Of a stretch of DNA of 42,342 nt, positions 39,989 through 42,342 are shown piece after piece. Position numbers and translations under genes: made by a program. Under the pieces are notes generated by a model. That model searched no databases. It saw nothing but the letters and a program-made list of their open reading frames with translations, and had not been told where the DNA came from. Position 1 is the first letter of the stretch. Each line of letters starts with the position of its first letter. The DNA is from Bacillota bacterium (GTDB taxonomy: Bacteria > Bacillota > UBA5301 > Bu52), in the NCBI GenBank assembly GCA_014896355.1, contig JADBKO010000025.1, forward strand, positions 1 through 42,342. Reading direction: 5' to 3'.

Positions 39989-40037
39989 CCGTCCGCCCCG
40001 GCCGCGCTTTCCCGGACATTTTCCGTATTCTGCAGGG

Positions 40038-40062
40038 GCCCTGGCGGCTGCTCCGCCAGGGC
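40038..40062 (+). terminator. Hairpin after the nuo operon
   Basis: GCCCTGGCGG pairs perfectly with CCGCCAGGGC over a 5-nt loop. It is followed by ATTCCGTC without a U-run, and the next gene starts 24 nt later. It may be a terminator, a transcript stabiliser or an attenuator for the exchanger gene. Confidence 0.6.
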
Positions 40063-40085
40063 ATTCCGTCGGAGGGCTGTCGTGG

Positions 40086-41084
40086 ATGCCAGTATGGGTC
40101 TCAGGCATTCTTCTGGTTCTCAGCTTGGCCATCATCTTGTTCGGTGCAGAGTTCTTTACCAATTCGGTGGAGTGGTTGGGCAGACGCCTGCGGTTGGGCG
40201 AGGCGGCGGTAGGAAGCCTGCTGGCCGCCGTAGGCACGGCAATGCCTGAGACCATGATCCCCATCATCGCCATTCTGTTCACCCCGGGAACCAGCTCCCA
40301 CGAGGTGGGTATCGGAGCCATTGCCGGAGCGCCCTTCATGCTGGGCACCCTAGCGTTCTTCGTCACGGGGGTGGCGGTGATCGCTTTCTCCCGCGCCAAG
40401 CGCCGCCCGCCTACCATGCAGGTGAACGCCCGGGCCCTGCGGATGGACATGCTGTTCTTCCTCGTCTTCTACGGCGTGGCCATCTCCATGACCTGGGTAC
40501 ACGTGGCTTGGGTGCGCAACTTGGTGGCTCTGGGGCTGATGGCCGGGTATGTGGTGTACAGCCGGGCGATCCTGAGCGAACGTTCCGCAGGTTCAGGCAG
40601 TCTGGAGGACCTGTACGTGGCCCGCCTCTTCGGGAGCAGGCCCCGTTTCCGCTACATCGGCGCCCAGTTGGTCGTGTCCTTGGCGGCCATCATCGGGGGT
40701 GCCAATCTGTTTGTGAGCAATACCGTGGCGGTGGCCGCAGCCCTGGGCGCCTCGCCCATGGTGCTGGCTATGATCATCGCGCCCATCGCCACCGAGCTGC
40801 CGGAGAAGTTCAACAGCGTGATCTGGATCGGCAAGGGTAAGGACACACTGGCCATGGGGAACATCTCCGGGGCCATGGTGTTTCAAAGCTCATTTCCCGT
40901 GGCGCTGGGGGTCGCCCTTACGCCGTGGGAGCTTACAGGCCCCACTCTTTTGAGCGCCGGCTTGGCCATGGCCTCCGTGGGTGTGAACTATCTCTACCTG
41001 CGCCGCACCAATACCCTCAGCGTAGCAGGTCTGCTTCTGGGCGGCCTGCTGTATCTGGTCCTCATCGCCTATCTGTTTGTTTAG
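40086..41084 (+). CDS. CaCA-family cation exchanger (sodium/calcium type)
   Basis: This 332-residue inner-membrane protein has about ten helices in two inverted halves. The alpha repeats are recognisable: VGSLLAAVGTAMPETMIPI in the first half and MIIAPIATELPEKFNSVIWI followed by GNISGAMVFQSSFPVALGV in the second. The two glutamates (of PETM and of ELPEKF) are the ion ligands of Na+/Ca2+ or Na+/H+ exchangers of the YrbG type. ATG 40086 follows GGAGGG with about 9-nt spacing. Its closeness to nuo could reflect use of the ion gradient, but it has its own ribosome site and a hairpin before it. Specificity is unknown. Confidence 0.87.
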   Translation: MPVWVSGILLVLSLAIILFGAEFFTNSVEWLGRRLRLGEAAVGSLLAAVGTAMPETMIPIIAILFTPGTSSHEVGIGAIAGAPFMLGTLAFFVTGVAVIAFSRAKRRPPTMQVNARALRMDMLFFLVFYGVAISMTWVHVAWVRNLVALGLMAGYVVYSRAILSERSAGSGSLEDLYVARLFGSRPRFRYIGAQLVVSLAAIIGGANLFVSNTVAVAAALGASPMVLAMIIAPIATELPEKFNSVIWIGKGKDTLAMGNISGAMVFQSSFPVALGVALTPWELTGPTLLSAGLAMASVGVNYLYLRRTNTLSVAGLLLGGLLYLVLIAYLFV

Positions 41085-41106
41085 TCTTTGTTTCATCCCT
41101 CCAGGG

Positions 41107-41124
41107 GGGGAGGATATCCTCCCC
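41107..41124 (+). terminator. Hairpin after the exchanger gene
   Basis: GGGGAGGATATCCTCCCC is a perfect inverted repeat that can form a 7-bp stem with an ATAT loop, 22 nt after the stop codon. It is followed by GCCTCTTCT, so it is a weak candidate terminator. Confidence 0.5.
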
Positions 41125-41139
41125 GCCTCTTCTGGGGCG

Positions 41140-41160
41140 CTGTCCGTAGTGCGTGTTGGT
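41140..41160 (+). repeat. Dispersed 20-bp repeat, copy 3
   Basis: CTGTCCGTAGTGCGTGTTGG lies in the gap between the exchanger and lgt. It forms an inverted pair with copy 4, about 18 bp away. Confidence 0.8.
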
Positions 41161-41178
41161 GCGGGCCTCGAGGGTGAA

Positions 41179-41197
41179 CAACACGTACTGCGGACAG
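41179..41197 (-). repeat. Dispersed 20-bp repeat, copy 4 (inverted)
   Basis: CAACACGTACTGCGGACAG is the reverse orientation. With copy 3 it could fold into a hairpin of about 18 bp with few mismatches. Confidence 0.8.
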
Positions 41198-41260
41198 CGT
41201 CCAATGAATCGCCCCCAAGAACGGCAAATCGACCTCGGCCGCCGGGGTTGGCCACTCAGT

Positions 41261-41282
41261 CCCCAACACGTATTACGGACAG
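41261..41282 (-). repeat. Dispersed 20-bp repeat, copy 5
   Basis: CCAACACGTATTACGGACAG has the same orientation as copy 4, about 85 bp further on. It ends 25 bp beyond the lgt stop. Confidence 0.8.
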
Positions 41283-41306
41283 AACTTGAGGGTACGCCGC
41301 ATAGCC

Positions 41307-42101
41307 CTAGCGGGTGGAGCGGGCCGCGCCGGCGCTGGACCGCGTCGCCCGCCGCCAGCCCCGCCAGAGCAGGAGCGCCGCCAGAATCACCAAGGGCCCG
41401 GCCGCCAGCTGGCTGAGCACGAACGGTCCCACCATGGGCCCGCTGCGGCGGATGAAATCGATCAGGAAGCGTACCAGGGACAAAGCCAGCATCACCCGCC
41501 AGAAAAGCTCCCCTTCGAAGCGCCGCCGCCGCGCCCAGCGGACAGCCAGGGCCAGGATCAGCGCCGAGGTGAGGGCTTCATACAGCTGGCTGGGGTGGCG
41601 CGGCACACTGTCTCCCGGGAAGATGACGCCCCAGGGCAGGTGGGTGGGCGGTCCGTAATTCTCGCCATTGATAAAGTTGGCCACCCGGATGAAGATGTGG
41701 GCCATGGGAAGAGCCGGAGCAATGGCATCGGCGGCGGCCCAGTACGAGAAATGCAGCCAGCGGGCGGCCCAAATGCCTACCAGCATGCTGGCGGCAATGG
41801 CGCCGTGAGACGCAAGGCCCCCTTCGTAGATCCGCAGGATCTCGACAGGGTGCGCCAGATAGTAGCCCGGCATGGTCAGGACGTGGGCCAGCCGGGCCCC
41901 CACCACGATGGCCACCACCAGGATGGGCGCCAGGAGGAGGATGTTTTCCGGGTCGATGCCGAAACGGGCGGCGTAATGGAGCGTCATAAAAAGGCCCGTC
42001 AAGATGGCGGCGTCCGCCAGAAGGCCATACCAATGGATGGAGAACGGCCCAATCTGGGCCGCAATGCGCGGCAGGTCCGAGACGATGGCCGCAGCAACCA
42101 T
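41307..42101 (-). CDS. lgt: Prolipoprotein diacylglyceryl transferase
   Basis: This membrane enzyme moves diacylglycerol from phosphatidylglycerol to the lipobox cysteine of prelipoproteins. It has 264 residues and about seven helices. The signature parts are present: IYEGGLASHGAIAA (essential His), RVANFINGENYGPPTHLPWG (conserved Arg, Asn and Gly) and VPRHPSQLYEA (His). ATG 42101 is chosen because GGAAGGTGA lies 7 nt upstream; the longer reading from 42122 begins inside that ribosome site. The C-terminal tail (RGWRRATRSSAGAARSTR) is basic. A single gene with its own promoter. Confidence 0.95.
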   Translation of the reverse strand: MVAAAIVSDLPRIAAQIGPFSIHWYGLLADAAILTGLFMTLHYAARFGIDPENILLLAPILVVAIVVGARLAHVLTMPGYYLAHPVEILRIYEGGLASHGAIAASMLVGIWAARWLHFSYWAAADAIAPALPMAHIFIRVANFINGENYGPPTHLPWGVIFPGDSVPRHPSQLYEALTSALILALAVRWARRRRFEGELFWRVMLALSLVRFLIDFIRRSGPMVGPFVLSQLAAGPLVILAALLLWRGWRRATRSSAGAARSTR

Positions 42102-42176
42102 ACGTTTCACCTTCCCCGCCAATCCCCGTCAATCTGCGTGCCTGCAGGCCCCGGGACATACCCGGGTGCCGGTGCC

Positions 42177-42206
42177 AGTCTATCATGGACGGGCGGGAGC
42201 GGGCAA
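42177..42206 (-). promoter_or_regulatory. Candidate lgt promoter
   Basis: On the minus strand there is TTGCCC (42201-42206), an 18-nt spacer and TAGACT (42177-42182), ending 75 nt before the lgt start. It is moderately close to consensus. Confidence 0.5.
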
Positions 42207-42255
42207 GGTGTACAGGCGCCCGAGCTGCAGCGGCAGCGCGCCACCGACGTGTGTG

Positions 42256-42284
42256 TTGACAATGCTTCTCATCTAGCCTAGAAT
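42256..42284 (+). promoter_or_regulatory. Strong rightward promoter at the window end
   Basis: A perfect TTGACA (42256-42261), 17 nt and TAGAAT (42279-42284) form a strong promoter. The driven gene lies beyond the window edge. No start codon with a ribosome site is visible in the remaining 58 bp. Confidence 0.8.
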
Positions 42285-42342
42285 CGGGTTAACTCCGCCG
42301 TATCGACCACAACCAACGCGGGAAGAAAGACGTGCCCCGGGC

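Noticed and set aside
37541-40450. A 969-codon open frame on the minus strand across nuoM, nuoN and the exchanger
   Set aside because: It is fully antisense to well-recognised genes, has a His/Gln/Arg-rich composition without domains and no ribosome site. Such long frames are common opposite GC-rich genes.

Overview
The window is about 42 kb of GC-rich bacterial chromosome. MurT-GatD, PadR and LiaR/NarL-type regulators, strong SigA-type promoters (TTGACA-17-TATAAT-like) and Shine-Dalgarno sites close to AGGAGG all suggest a high-GC member of the Bacillota, possibly thermophilic. This placement is inferred from gene content and signals; no rRNA or other phylogenetic marker was compared.

Layout. 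1-480: the end of an unidentified gene, then tRNA-Thr on the minus strand with its own promoter and a terminator-like hairpin. 560-3030: a PadR repressor and a DHA2-type drug efflux pump, both with the same TAGTCA-N4-TGACTA operator laid over the -35 box. 3043-5611: an adhesin-like membrane protein (minus), a DUF624-type membrane protein (plus) and an unknown secreted-like protein (minus), with short tandem repeats upstream of the two minus genes. 5705-10335: a minus-strand pair made of an S9 peptidase and a fused PxpB-PxpC 5-oxoprolinase. The peptidase has lost its first residues where it meets, head to head, the wreck of a histidine kinase whose response regulator (10927-11601) is intact.

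11679-15274: an argC-argB-argD operon with a clear promoter, two ARG-box-like sites and a short leader frame overlapping argC. 15505-17936: murT-gatD, the lipid II amidation enzyme. 18110-20206: an M3 oligoendopeptidase fused to an N-terminal thioredoxin-like domain. 20231-26284 is a worn accessory region: a radical-SAM remnant, a Uma2 nuclease-like gene, a ferritin-like gene, a complete-looking IS110-family element with a candidate bridge RNA, an ECF sigma operon with three small unknown genes, a nitroreductase remnant, and a non-coding stretch with an inverted pair of a dispersed repeat. 26285-27229 is an Rpn/DUF4351 nuclease gene.

27452-29315: purA, then tRNA-Lys, -Glu, -Val and -Asp with two strong promoters and a good terminator. 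29814-39988: a tightly overlapped 11-gene complex I operon, nuoABCDHIJKLMN, with no nuoEFG NADH-input module. 40086-41084: a CaCA-type cation exchanger. 41107-41282 holds three more copies of the dispersed repeat. 41307-42101: lgt on the minus strand. The window ends with a near-perfect promoter reading rightward into a gene outside it.

Core metabolism (arginine, AMP, cell wall, respiration, lipoprotein maturation) alternates with decaying or mobile DNA. At least three pseudogenes and one 5'-truncated gene look like products of internal deletions. The least ordinary items are the thioredoxin-M3 fusion, the IS110 left-end RNA candidate, the five-copy dispersed inverted repeat, and the ARG-box/leader arrangement before argC.
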